From Empedobacter stercoris (GTDB taxonomy: Bacteria > Bacteroidota > Bacteroidia > Flavobacteriales > Weeksellaceae), in assembly GCF_020281205.1 (NCBI RefSeq), contig NZ_JACXZC010000007.1, positions 52,479 through 116,478 of the forward strand: 64,000 nucleotides of DNA, read 5' to 3'. The position numbers and the translations under genes are program-made. The number at the start of each line of letters is the position of its first letter. The first letter of the stretch is position 1. Positions 52,423-63,660 of this stretch are shown here, one piece after another. The notes below the pieces were generated by a model that worked only from the letters and a program-made list of their open reading frames with translations, searched no databases and had not been told where the DNA came from.

Positions 52423-54276
52423 ATGAAAAAACTATTCGTATTAACCTCTTTACTATCAAACTTTGCTTTTGCTCAAATACAAAAAGTAGAGCCCATGTTT
52501 TGGTGGAAAGGGATGAAAAATCCAGAAGTTCAAATTTTGGTTTACGGAAAAGATATCAGTAAATACAGTATTGAGTTATCGGATCAAATAAAGATCAAAG
52601 ATATTCAGAAAACAGAAAATCCAAACTATGTTTTTGTAACGGTTAATACAAATAATGTAAACAAATCATCCTTCAAAATTAACATCAAAAACAAAAATAA
52701 AGTTGTTGATTCGTACACGTACGAGTTAAAAGATCGTCAGCCAAATTCTGCCAATCGTTCTTCTTTTACGTCAAAAGATGTGGTGTATTTAATCATGCCA
52801 GATCGTTTTGCAAACGGTGACGAAAGCAATGATTCGAAAAAAGTATTGACTGATAAAGCCAATCGTTCTATTCCAGATAGTCGACATGGTGGAGATTTGC
52901 GAGGAATTATTAATAATGTAGATTATATTCAAAATCTTGGGGCAACTGCAGTTTGGTTAACGCCTGTTAATGAGGATAACGAAAAACAACATTCGTATCA
53001 TGGTTATGCACAGACAGATTTATATAAGATTGATGGACGTTACGGAACAAATGAAGATTATCGAGAACTTTCTCGTGAATTGAATAAACGTGGGATGTAC
53101 TTAATTCAAGATTATGTAACCAATCATTGGGGAATTTCGCATTGGATGATTCAGGATTTACCATCGCAAGATTGGATTCACAAATTTCCAGGAGGAAAAG
53201 ATGGTTTCCGTCGCTCAAATTATCGGACAACAACTCAGTTTGATAAAAATGCTTCGGAAATAGACAAAAAAGAAGCGTTAGACGGTTGGTTTGATTATAC
53301 AATGCCAGACATGAATCAATCAAATCCTTTGGTATTAAATTATCTGACGCAAAATGCCATTTGGTGGATAGAATATGCAGAATTAGGCGGAATGCGTGTG
53401 GATACATATCCGTACAATAACAAAGAAGGAATGGCGAAATGGGTAAAAGCTATTACGACAGAATATCCTAATTTTAATATCGTAGGTGAAGCGTGGATGT
53501 ATTCGCCAGCTCATATTTCGTATTGGCAAAAAGATTCGAAGATTGCTGAAATTGACAATTATAATTCACATTTGCCTTCTGTAATGGATTTTAATTTATT
53601 CTCAGAATTACCAAAAGCAATCAAAGAAGAAGAGTCTTGGGACAAAGGAATGATCAAATTGTACAATTCGTTTACAAATGACTTTTTATACCCAAATGTT
53701 AACAACATGTTTGTATTTATGGAAAATCACGATACAGAGCGTTGGAACGAAATGATGAATGGTAATATTAATGATTATAAACTGGGGTTATCATTAATTT
53801 CTACTGTTCGTGGAATCCCGCAAGTGTATTATGGTTCTGAAATTGGTATGCGTGGCGATAAAAGTAAAGGGGATGCAGATATTCGTCGCGATTTTCCTGG
53901 TGGATGGAAAGCTGATCAGCAAAATGCTTTTACAAACGAAGGAAGAACTTTGGAGCAAAAACAATTTCACGATTTTACAGCAAAAGTTTTCAATTGGAGA
54001 AAAAATAAAGAAGTGATCCATTCAGGGAAAACAAAACATTATATGCCACAGCAAAATGTTTATGTATATTTTAGATACAACGAGAAAGAATCTGTAATGG
54101 TTGTTTTGAATGCAAATCCAGAAAAACAAACCTTCAAATTAGATCGATTTACAGAATCATTAGATGGAATTACTTCAGGTAAAGAGATTATTTCAGATAA
54201 AACATTTCCAATTAAATCAAGTGAAGAAATCTCAATTGATGGTAAAACTGCAATGATTATTGAACTTAAAAAGTAA
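52423..54276 (+). CDS. Periplasmic GH13 neopullulanase/cyclomaltodextrinase-type amylase
   Basis: A 617-residue SusA-like enzyme that hydrolyses maltodextrin. Signal peptide MKKLFVLTSLLSNFAFAQ, then a cyclomaltodextrinase N-domain at about 20-105, then the GH13 barrel: PDRFANGDESND, VTNHWG (region I), GMRVDTYPY with the nucleophile aspartate at about 323-325 (region II), VGEAWM at about 353 (region III) and MENHDTER at about 434 (region IV), followed by a C-terminal beta domain. All catalytic residues are kept. It is exported but lacks a lipobox, so the periplasm is the expected site. Confidence 0.92.
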   Translation: MKKLFVLTSLLSNFAFAQIQKVEPMFWWKGMKNPEVQILVYGKDISKYSIELSDQIKIKDIQKTENPNYVFVTVNTNNVNKSSFKINIKNKNKVVDSYTYELKDRQPNSANRSSFTSKDVVYLIMPDRFANGDESNDSKKVLTDKANRSIPDSRHGGDLRGIINNVDYIQNLGATAVWLTPVNEDNEKQHSYHGYAQTDLYKIDGRYGTNEDYRELSRELNKRGMYLIQDYVTNHWGISHWMIQDLPSQDWIHKFPGGKDGFRRSNYRTTTQFDKNASEIDKKEALDGWFDYTMPDMNQSNPLVLNYLTQNAIWWIEYAELGGMRVDTYPYNNKEGMAKWVKAITTEYPNFNIVGEAWMYSPAHISYWQKDSKIAEIDNYNSHLPSVMDFNLFSELPKAIKEEESWDKGMIKLYNSFTNDFLYPNVNNMFVFMENHDTERWNEMMNGNINDYKLGLSLISTVRGIPQVYYGSEIGMRGDKSKGDADIRRDFPGGWKADQQNAFTNEGRTLEQKQFHDFTAKVFNWRKNKEVIHSGKTKHYMPQQNVYVYFRYNEKESVMVVLNANPEKQTFKLDRFTESLDGITSGKEIISDKTFPIKSSEEISIDGKTAMIIELKK

Positions 54277-54287
54277 TAAGTCATCCT

Positions 54288-54327
54288 GAACTGCCGCACT
54301 GAGCATGTCGAAGTGCAGGATCACATA
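54288..54327. repeat. REP-like hairpin between amylase and GH97 genes
   Basis: CATCCTGAACT...GCAGGATCA, an imperfect palindrome with the CATCCTGA core seen in many Bacteroidota intergenic repeats. The 157-base gap holds no gene. Confidence 0.6.
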
Positions 54328-54397
54328 AAGGAGAGAATGAAAAACTGAAAACAGTTCAGCTCAACATGTAATTTATAGCTTTAAGCATTAGACGTAA

Positions 54398-56611
<2,214 letters not shown>

Positions 56612-56646
56612 ATTTTAGACTTAAAAAGTTTTAAATTCTAATTTCA

Positions 56647-56762
56647 CGTCATTTCGAGTGAATTTTCGAAATGATAATGGAGAATATTTATATCGAGAAG
56701 TAAGATGTGAAAATTCGCCTAATTTCTCGATACGATTCTTATCAGAATCACTTGAAATGACG
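56647..56762. repeat. 116-base imperfect palindrome with CGTCATTTC ends
   Basis: Left arm CGTCATTTCGAGTGA (56647-56661) pairs with TCACTTGAAATGACG (56748-56762) with one mismatch, and inner segments also pair (TATCGAGAAG with TTTCTCGATA). It lies in the 288-base gap before the GH13 lipoprotein gene. A second partial copy is at 27404. Further CATCTTAAACTTG and GTCATTCTGAGCTTG fragments at 56772 and 56849 are of the same general type. Confidence 0.75.
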
Positions 56763-56899
56763 AATAGAAAGTCATCTTAAACTTGTTTCAAGATTATATA
56801 AAGAATGATGAGATGTTGAAATATGTTTAACATGACAAAACGGAAATTGTCATTCTGAGCTTGTTTAAGACTCATCTATAATGTTTAAAATCAGAATCA

Positions 56900-58579
56900 A
56901 TGATTAAAAAAATAGTAAAACTTAGTTTATTTGCAGGTTTGTTTTTTACATCTTGTACAACCTCAAAAGTTGCAACTAATAAAGAAGTTAAATCATCACA
57001 AGAAAATGAATCAAGCCAAAAACAAGCATTTGTTTGGAATGCAGCAAATGTTTATTTTTTATTGACAGATCGTTTCGAAAATGGAGACAAAACAAATGAT
57101 GTCAATTACGGAAGAACAGCCGAAACAGCAAAATTAAGAGGTTTCGAAGGCGGAGATTTTCGTGGAGTAATTAATAAAATTGAGAGTAATTATTTTAGTA
57201 ATTTAGGTGTAAATGCCATCTGGATGACGCCAATCGTGGAGCAAATTCATGGTTTTGTAGACGAAGGTCAAGGGAAAACGTATGGATTTCATGGTTATTG
57301 GACAAAGGATTGGACTTCAATTGATAAAAATTGGGGAACTGAAAAAGAGTTACAAGAATTAGTTGATAAAGCACATTCGAAAGGAATTCGTATTATGTTG
57401 GATGCGGTGATTAATCACACTGGTCCAGCGACAACTTCGGATGGTGTTTTTCCTTCGGATTGGGTTCGTGTTTCTCCTCAATGCACGTACGATTCCTATA
57501 AATCGACGATAGAATGTACGTTGGTGAAAAATTTACCAGATATTTTAACGGAATCCGAAAATGATGTTTTACTACCACCACAATTGTTAGCAAAATGGTC
57601 GAAAGAAGGTCGATTGGAGAAAGAAGTGGCAGAATTGAATGCTTTTTTTACAACATATAACTTACCAAAAGCACCGAAATATTATATCATGAAATGGCTT
57701 TCTGATTACATTAGAAAGTACGGAATTGATGGCTATCGTGTCGATACAGTAAAACATACAGAAGAAGATGTATGGAAGAAATTCAATGAGATTTGTCAAG
57801 ATGCTTTTGAAGAATATAAAGCTGCAAATCCAACCAAAATATTAGATCAAAACAAGTTTTTCTTGTTAGGAGAAGTTTATAATTATTCGATTAATGATGC
57901 ACAACAATTTCATTTTCCTGATCAAACAGTTAACTATTTCGAGAATGGATTTGATGCATTAATCAATTTCGATTTGCGCTCAACTCAAAAAGAATCCAAT
58001 CAAACTGTTTTTGATCGATACAATGATATTCTTCAAAACAAAATGGAAGGGAAGTCTGTAATGAGTTACATTACTTCCCATGACGATGGTTCGCCTTTCG
58101 ATAAAAATCGTCAAAATCCTTGGGATGCAGGTACTCGATTGTTGTTGACACCTGGTATTTCGCAGATTTATTATGGTGACGAAACAGCTCGTCCATTAGA
58201 AGTTGTGGGCGTTGAAGGAGATGCTAATCTTCGTTCTAATATGAATTGGGAAAGTATCAAACCAAATTCAGAAACGGAATCATTATTGAAACATTACCAG
58301 AAATTAGGACAATTTAGACGAAATCATCCCGCAGTTGGGGCAGGAAATCAAACTGATTTACAAAATTCTCCGTATATTTTTACACGAAAATACAAGACAG
58401 ATGATGTCGTTATTGGACTGGAAATGCCTATTGGTAAAAAGTCAATTAATGTGAGTTCGGTTTGGAAAGATGGAACAAAAGTGCGCGATGCATACTCAGG
58501 TATAACATCGGTGGTTAAAAATAGAAGAGTGATGATTTCAACTGCATCAGATGTAGTTTTATTAGAAAGAATTAAATAA
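56900..58579 (+). CDS. GH13 alpha-amylase-type lipoprotein
   Basis: A 559-residue lipoprotein with signal MIKKIVKLSLFAGLFFTSC (lipid-bearing cysteine at 19). The GH13 barrel has NVYFLLTDRFENGD, LDAVINHTG (region I), DGYRVDTVKH at about 277 (region II with the nucleophile), LLGEVYNY at about 323 (region III) and SHDDGSPFD at about 393 (region IV). The residues after the cysteine (TTSKVA) are not acidic, so it may face the periplasm. It starts 288 bases after the GH97 gene, 18 bases before the third GH13 gene. All catalytic residues are present. Confidence 0.93.
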   Translation: MIKKIVKLSLFAGLFFTSCTTSKVATNKEVKSSQENESSQKQAFVWNAANVYFLLTDRFENGDKTNDVNYGRTAETAKLRGFEGGDFRGVINKIESNYFSNLGVNAIWMTPIVEQIHGFVDEGQGKTYGFHGYWTKDWTSIDKNWGTEKELQELVDKAHSKGIRIMLDAVINHTGPATTSDGVFPSDWVRVSPQCTYDSYKSTIECTLVKNLPDILTESENDVLLPPQLLAKWSKEGRLEKEVAELNAFFTTYNLPKAPKYYIMKWLSDYIRKYGIDGYRVDTVKHTEEDVWKKFNEICQDAFEEYKAANPTKILDQNKFFLLGEVYNYSINDAQQFHFPDQTVNYFENGFDALINFDLRSTQKESNQTVFDRYNDILQNKMEGKSVMSYITSHDDGSPFDKNRQNPWDAGTRLLLTPGISQIYYGDETARPLEVVGVEGDANLRSNMNWESIKPNSETESLLKHYQKLGQFRRNHPAVGAGNQTDLQNSPYIFTRKYKTDDVVIGLEMPIGKKSINVSSVWKDGTKVRDAYSGITSVVKNRRVMISTASDVVLLERIK

Positions 58580-58597
58580 AAGTAAAAATATAAACAC

Positions 58598-59980
58598 ATG
58601 ATCAAAAGATTTTTAGCATTAACCTTACTTACCGGATTACTTATCACAAGATGTAGTAAAAAAGAAGGTGATGCATCGAATGGAGCACAAACAGAGCAAA
58701 CAGAAGGGATGATTTCTCCTTTTACAGCTGAGATGGCAGAAACGTCTGTTATTTATGAAGTGAATGTTCGTCAGTTTTCGCCAGAAGGAACTTTTGAAGC
58801 GGTGACAAAAGAAATCTCTAACATCAAAAAATTGGGAGTCAAAATCCTTTGGATTATGCCGATTCATCCGATTGGAGAAGAGAATAGAAAAGAAGGTTTA
58901 GGTTCATATTATTCGATCAAAGATTATAGAGGAATTAATCCAGAATTTGGGAATGCCGAAGATTTCAAGAAATTGGTTGATGAAGCGCACAAAAATGGCA
59001 TGTATGTTATTTTAGATTGGGTCGCGAATCATACAGCTTGGGATCATCCTTGGGTAAAACAACACCCCGATTGGTACGAGCAAGATAAGAATGGAAAAAT
59101 GCATTTTCCTTATGATTGGACAGATGTTGTAGCATTAAATTTCGAAAACAAAGAAATGCGCAAACAGATGATTGCTGATATGAAATATTGGTTAGATGAT
59201 TTCAAAATCGATGGTTTCCGTTGCGATATGGCACATGAAGTGCCAACTGATTTTTGGGAAGAAGCGAAACCGAAATTGGCAAGTGATCGCGAGATATTTA
59301 TGTTAGGTGAAACAGAAAATCCAGATCTTTTAGTAAACGCTTTTGACGCGGCTTATGGATGGGAAATTCATCATATTATGAATGATATCGCCAAAGGTAA
59401 AAAGAATGTTTCTGCGATTGATGCATACATGGATTCGATTCCAAAAAAATGGCAAGCAGATGATTATAAATTATTATTCACATCAAACCACGACGAAAAT
59501 TCTTGGGCAGGAACAGAGTATGAAAGAATGGGTGATGCAGTTGAAACTTTTGCCGCTTTAACGTACACATTGCCTGGAATCCCAATGATTTATAATGGAC
59601 AAGAAGAAGATTTCAGTCGTCGACTAAAATTCTTTGTAAAAGATTCGATTGATCGTAATCCGAATGCAAAAATGAGAGGTGTTTACGAAAAGTTAGGAGA
59701 ATTAAAAGTAACAAATGAAGCCTTTAATGGAGCGAAAAAAGCAGCTTCTTACGAACGATTAAAAACATCTGATGATAAATCTATTTTAGCATTTAAACGA
59801 AAGAAAAATACAACAGAAGCTTATTTTGTGGCAAATTTAACAAAGTCGGAAAAAGAAGTTACAGTTCCAATTAACGGAATCTATAAAAACTTTATGAACA
59901 ATGAAGATGTACCATTTGATGCGACAACTAAACTGAAATTAAAACCGTGGGAATATCTTATTCTCGTTCAGAAAAAATAA
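58598..59980 (+). CDS. GH13 alpha-amylase family protein, lipoprotein-like
   Basis: A 460-residue GH13 enzyme with signal MIKRFLALTLLTGLLITRC. Arginine before the cysteine is unusual for a lipobox, but the cysteine is followed by SKKEGD, similar to a surface-export signal. Barrel motifs: VIYEVNVRQFSPEGTF, LDWVANHTAWDH (region I), DGFRCDMAHE at about 205 (region II nucleophile), MLGETENP at about 235 (region III) and SNHDENSWAGTE at about 296 (region IV). It is 18 bases after the previous amylase, so the two form a unit ending at a terminator. Specificity may be for short maltodextrins. Confidence 0.92.
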   Translation: MIKRFLALTLLTGLLITRCSKKEGDASNGAQTEQTEGMISPFTAEMAETSVIYEVNVRQFSPEGTFEAVTKEISNIKKLGVKILWIMPIHPIGEENRKEGLGSYYSIKDYRGINPEFGNAEDFKKLVDEAHKNGMYVILDWVANHTAWDHPWVKQHPDWYEQDKNGKMHFPYDWTDVVALNFENKEMRKQMIADMKYWLDDFKIDGFRCDMAHEVPTDFWEEAKPKLASDREIFMLGETENPDLLVNAFDAAYGWEIHHIMNDIAKGKKNVSAIDAYMDSIPKKWQADDYKLLFTSNHDENSWAGTEYERMGDAVETFAALTYTLPGIPMIYNGQEEDFSRRLKFFVKDSIDRNPNAKMRGVYEKLGELKVTNEAFNGAKKAASYERLKTSDDKSILAFKRKKNTTEAYFVANLTKSEKEVTVPINGIYKNFMNNEDVPFDATTKLKLKPWEYLILVQKK

Positions 59981-59986
59981 ACTCTT

Positions 59987-60018
59987 AAATGCTGGTTAAA
60001 TTTTAATCAGCATTTTTT
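59987..60018 (+). terminator. Terminator of the amylase genes
   Basis: 14-bp stem AAATGCTGGTTAAA/TTTAATCAGCATTT with one G-T pair and a one-base-short loop, followed by a T tract. Confidence 0.8.
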
Positions 60019-60058
60019 ATGGTATAATGCTTGTTGATAAACGTTTAAAATCAAAATT

Positions 60059-60670
60059 ATGAAAAAAATAGTTTTATCATTACTCGCTATTTTTAGTTTA
60101 GTTTTAACTGCATGCGAATCAAAAAAATCTACTGAAAATGATATTATTTCGAGTAAATCGGAAGCGCCTGAGCAACCTATCGTTATGGAAAGCGATATAG
60201 TGAATGGATCAGATTCATCGAATTCATCGAACTCTTATGTCATTTTACAAGATGATGGTCAACAAAAAACCGTAAATATTGATTCAAATGAAATGGTCGT
60301 TTCAGCGGATAATTTACCTGTAAATGTGCAGAATTTTCTTGTACAAAATTTCGGAAATCTCAAATTGTTGAATGCTATAAAAGAAGTTGAACGCAACATC
60401 ACAACATATAATATTCAATTAAAAGATGGAACAAAATTAGAATTTTCAGATAATGGACAATGGATAGAAGTGAAGAATGGGTTAGGAAAAGCAATTCCAA
60501 CCAATTTTTTTCCTGAAAAAATAAAAAGTTATCTTGAAAAAAATAATCTAAAAAGTCCTATTAAAAAGATTGAACAAGATAAAAAAGATGGTTCTTACGA
60601 AGTAGAATTTTTACAATCAAAACAAACATTGAAATTCGATTTGAACGGAAATTTCATCAAAATTGATTAA
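60059..60670 (+). CDS. PepSY-like domain lipoprotein
   Basis: A 203-residue lipoprotein with signal MKKIVLSLLAIFSLVLTAC (cysteine at 19) and a serine/asparagine-rich linker. Two PepSY_like repeats follow, each roughly 60-70 residues: from DNLPVNVQNFLVQNFGNLKLL and from AIPTNFFPEKIKSYLEKNNLK; each has a KDGTKLEFSDNGQW- or KQTLKFDLNGNF-type ending. The family is similar to beta-lactamase-inhibitor folds and its role in Bacteroidota is unknown. It stands just after the amylase terminator and is probably not part of that locus. Confidence 0.88.
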   Translation: MKKIVLSLLAIFSLVLTACESKKSTENDIISSKSEAPEQPIVMESDIVNGSDSSNSSNSYVILQDDGQQKTVNIDSNEMVVSADNLPVNVQNFLVQNFGNLKLLNAIKEVERNITTYNIQLKDGTKLEFSDNGQWIEVKNGLGKAIPTNFFPEKIKSYLEKNNLKSPIKKIEQDKKDGSYEVEFLQSKQTLKFDLNGNFIKID

Positions 60671-60676
60671 TCCTAT

Positions 60677-60708
60677 AAAACCTTGTCTACGGATGAGGTT
60701 TTTTTATT
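60677..60708 (+). terminator. Possible terminator
   Basis: Stem AAAACCT/AGGTTTT with a twelve-base loop and a T tract. A weaker hairpin than the others. Confidence 0.6.
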
Positions 60709-60790
60709 TTAAGTAATTTAAAATCACGCTATTTTTCTTACAAATATTTCGTAATTATCAATATATTTATAAGAGAAAAAATCAACCAAA

Positions 60791-62392
60791 ATGGATAAAA
60801 AATATTTGAGATCGTTAATCTTTAGACATCTTGATGGTTTGGTAACTGCACCGATATTGAATGTTTTAGCGAGCAAAGGTGTGTTGCATTATATTGTCGA
60901 ACATAAAACGATGTTATTGGATCAGCTAACAAAAGAATTTCAAGCAAACGAAGGATATTTAAATGTTGCTTTGCGTGTGTTGGCTTCTCAAAATATGTTA
61001 GAGTATACGGTAAATAATGAACAAAAAATTGTCGAAATTCAAACCAATAAATATTCAGACAGAGCATTTACAAATTTTGATATTTACCATGATTTAGGTG
61101 TTTTTTTAGCTGAAGATGAAGTGATTCATCAACATGATTTTTCGGAAGAATTTTGTAAAAAATGGATCAAGTTATTTGATAAGTACAAAACATATTTACT
61201 GACAAGTGATAACGAAGAGTTTCTTGAAAAACCATTGCATTATCAAATTACAAAACATATCGAAGGAGCTTTGGTTGGACCTATCATTGTTCGAATGGGA
61301 ATGAGCGGTTTGTTTCATAAATATTTTATGGAAGCTTCTTTCAATCCAGATGAATTTCATAAAAATCCACAAACATTTGAAAAAATATTGGAGCGACTTG
61401 CCGAATTAGGTTGGTTTTCAAAACACGAGAAGAATTATAAATTTACTGAAACAGGCTTGTTTTTTGCACGTAGAGCAACATCTTACGGTGTTACTGTATC
61501 GTATTTGCCAATGTTTGCAAAATTGAACGATTTACTATTTGGTTCGCCAACGAAATTGAGAGAGATTACAGAAGGCGAAGATGAGCAACATGTTAATCGC
61601 GAAATGAATGTTTGGGGTAGTGGAGGTGCACATTCTACTTATTTTAAAGTGATAGATGAGTTTATTGCCGAGATTTTTAATCGTCCTATCGAAGAACAAC
61701 CAAAAGGTATTTTGGATATGGGATGTGGAAATGGTGCATTATTACAGCATTTGTATGATGTGATAGAGCGACAAACATTGCGAGGAAAACATTTGGATGA
61801 ATACCCTTTATTTTTAGTTGGTGCAGATTATAATCAAGCAGCATTGAAAGTAACGCGTGCTAATTTAATTAAAAATGATATTTGGGCAAAAGTGATTTGG
61901 GGCGATATCGGTGATCCAGATCGATTGGCGACTGATTTAAAAGAGGATTATTCTATTGAGTTGAGTGATTTGTTGAACATTAGAACATTTTTAGATCATA
62001 ATAGAATTTGGGAAGATGTAAAAGAAGTTAAAATAGATAGAATCAGTACGTCCACTGGTGCATTTGCTTTTAGAGGTAAACGTTTGTCGAATAACGATGT
62101 GGAACAGAATTTATTGAATCATCTCAAAAAATGGGCGCCTTATGTTGATAAGTTTGGATTATTGTTAATCGAGTTGCATACAATCGCTCCAGATTTAACA
62201 GCAAGAAATTTAGGAAATACACCTGCAACAGCTTATGATGCAACGCATGGTTTTTCGGATCAATATATTGTCGAGGTTGATGTTTTTCATCGCATTTGTC
62301 AAGAAACTGGATTAATGCCTGATAAAACATTGTTTAAAAAATACCCAAATAACGAATTGGCAACTGTTAGTATCAATTTACTTAAACGATAG
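60791..62392 (+). CDS. Class I SAM-dependent methyltransferase with duplicated winged-helix-like N-terminus
   Basis: A 533-residue protein. Two helical segments look like repeats: HLDGLVTAPILNVLASKGVL (about 13-32) and HIEGALVGPIIVRMGMSGL (about 157-175), each followed by a predicted winged helix as in O-methyltransferase dimerisation domains. The SAM-binding motif I is ILDMGCGNGALLQHL at about 308-322, followed by LVGADYNQAALKVTRANL and an acidic GDIGDPDRL. The layout is reminiscent of polyketide-associated methyltransferases, but no such cluster is present. Substrate unknown. It is transcribed alone. Confidence 0.8.
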   Translation: MDKKYLRSLIFRHLDGLVTAPILNVLASKGVLHYIVEHKTMLLDQLTKEFQANEGYLNVALRVLASQNMLEYTVNNEQKIVEIQTNKYSDRAFTNFDIYHDLGVFLAEDEVIHQHDFSEEFCKKWIKLFDKYKTYLLTSDNEEFLEKPLHYQITKHIEGALVGPIIVRMGMSGLFHKYFMEASFNPDEFHKNPQTFEKILERLAELGWFSKHEKNYKFTETGLFFARRATSYGVTVSYLPMFAKLNDLLFGSPTKLREITEGEDEQHVNREMNVWGSGGAHSTYFKVIDEFIAEIFNRPIEEQPKGILDMGCGNGALLQHLYDVIERQTLRGKHLDEYPLFLVGADYNQAALKVTRANLIKNDIWAKVIWGDIGDPDRLATDLKEDYSIELSDLLNIRTFLDHNRIWEDVKEVKIDRISTSTGAFAFRGKRLSNNDVEQNLLNHLKKWAPYVDKFGLLLIELHTIAPDLTARNLGNTPATAYDATHGFSDQYIVEVDVFHRICQETGLMPDKTLFKKYPNNELATVSINLLKR

Positions 62393-62410
62393 TTTTGAAT
62401 GAATAGCATA

Positions 62411-62438
62411 AAAAAGCTCAGCATTTGCTGAGCTTTTC
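62411..62438. terminator. Bidirectional rho-independent terminator
   Basis: Stem AAAAGCTCAGCA/TGCTGAGCTTTT with a two-base loop between convergent genes. Confidence 0.9.
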
Positions 62439-62460
62439 TGGTTAGCTTTGTGTCAATGAA

Positions 62461-63477
62461 TTAGTTCAGGGTTATTTTTGCTTGACTAATTTTAAATCCA
62501 TTTTCGTAAACATTGAAAGTATAAACTCCTTTTTGGAATTCTTCATTTTCCCAATCAAATGTAATATTTTTTACTTGCCCATTTGTGTAATTGAAGCTAA
62601 TTGCATCAGAGAAATCAACTGTATCTCCAGATCTTAATTCAATTTGTCCACCTTGTGCATTTCCATATCTACCTAACGTTCCATCAGGATTATAGATAGC
62701 AACATATAATTTTTTGTCTCCAGATTCTGTTCTCGAATTGCGATCTACATCAAAAGAAACACGAATTTTATCAATACGTTTTGCACGTGTTTTTTCAACT
62801 TCTTTTCCACTACTTCTTACTCGAATACCTTTTATTTGTTGATTCGAAACAGATAAAGTAGAACTTAATTCATTAATTTTTCCTTTCGAAATAGCGTTAT
62901 CTTTTTGGCGAACGTTTTTCTCTGTTTGGTAGTTATACGTTAATTCTTTGTTGTTTTCTCTTAAATTATTATTATCTGTTGTTAATGCAGAATTTTTATT
63001 GTTTAAATCTTCAACATTACGTACAAGAATTGCATTTTCTTTTTGTAAACGAGCAACTTCTGACTTATAATTTTTTACACTACCTTCTAAATCGTTAATC
63101 ATCTTACGTGCACGATTCATTTCTTCTGCTGTAGGATTGTCTTTTTCTAAGATTTCTTGAATATCTTGATTCTTTAATTGAATCATATTTTCTTTATCGC
63201 CTAACAAATTGTTACGATCCTCTATACGCGCTTTGTATTGCGTGTAATCGTTTAAGATAGAATCATATTGTCTACGAATTTGATCTTTTTGATTGGTTTC
63301 ATTTTTAAGGATTTGAGAGTTTAAAGAGTCATTTTTTTCAAGGTTTCCTATTTGATTTGCTTGATAAATATTATATCCAACACTACCAGCTAATAAGATT
63401 CCCGCTAAAGCTAAAGGAATTACTAAACCATTTTTTCCTTTGTTTGTGGGTTGATTGTTATCTTCTAATCCTTGCAT
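62461..63477 (-). CDS. Membrane-anchored coiled-coil protein with conserved C-terminal beta domain (paralogue B)
   Basis: A 338-residue protein with the same layout as the product of 3856-4830: basic N-terminal tail, one transmembrane helix at about 18-38 (GLVIPLALAGILLAGSVGYN), a long coiled coil at about 42-215, and a conserved C-terminal domain starting near SNQQIKGIRVRSSGKEVE. The two C-terminal domains share IKG-RV-SSGKEVE-TRA-RIDK-RVSFD and K-LY/FV-IY-P-G residues and end with GVYTFNVYENGFKISQ. The family is not recognised. It is flanked by a terminator downstream and an IS3-type element upstream. Confidence 0.85.
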   Translation of the reverse strand: MQGLEDNNQPTNKGKNGLVIPLALAGILLAGSVGYNIYQANQIGNLEKNDSLNSQILKNETNQKDQIRRQYDSILNDYTQYKARIEDRNNLLGDKENMIQLKNQDIQEILEKDNPTAEEMNRARKMINDLEGSVKNYKSEVARLQKENAILVRNVEDLNNKNSALTTDNNNLRENNKELTYNYQTEKNVRQKDNAISKGKINELSSTLSVSNQQIKGIRVRSSGKEVEKTRAKRIDKIRVSFDVDRNSRTESGDKKLYVAIYNPDGTLGRYGNAQGGQIELRSGDTVDFSDAISFNYTNGQVKNITFDWENEEFQKGVYTFNVYENGFKISQAKITLN

Positions 63478-63660
63478 ACGAATTATTATTAAAGGTTAAT
63501 TGTTTTTTTATTGTTTGTAGTGATAAGAAATTATGATGCCAAAAATTGTAAATGTTATGAAATGAAGCATTTTTTAACAGTTTTTTTCTCTTTTTAGACC
63601 GAAAATGAATAATTGTACAGATTTTTATTCTAAACAAATCATAAAAAAAGCTTCAGATTC

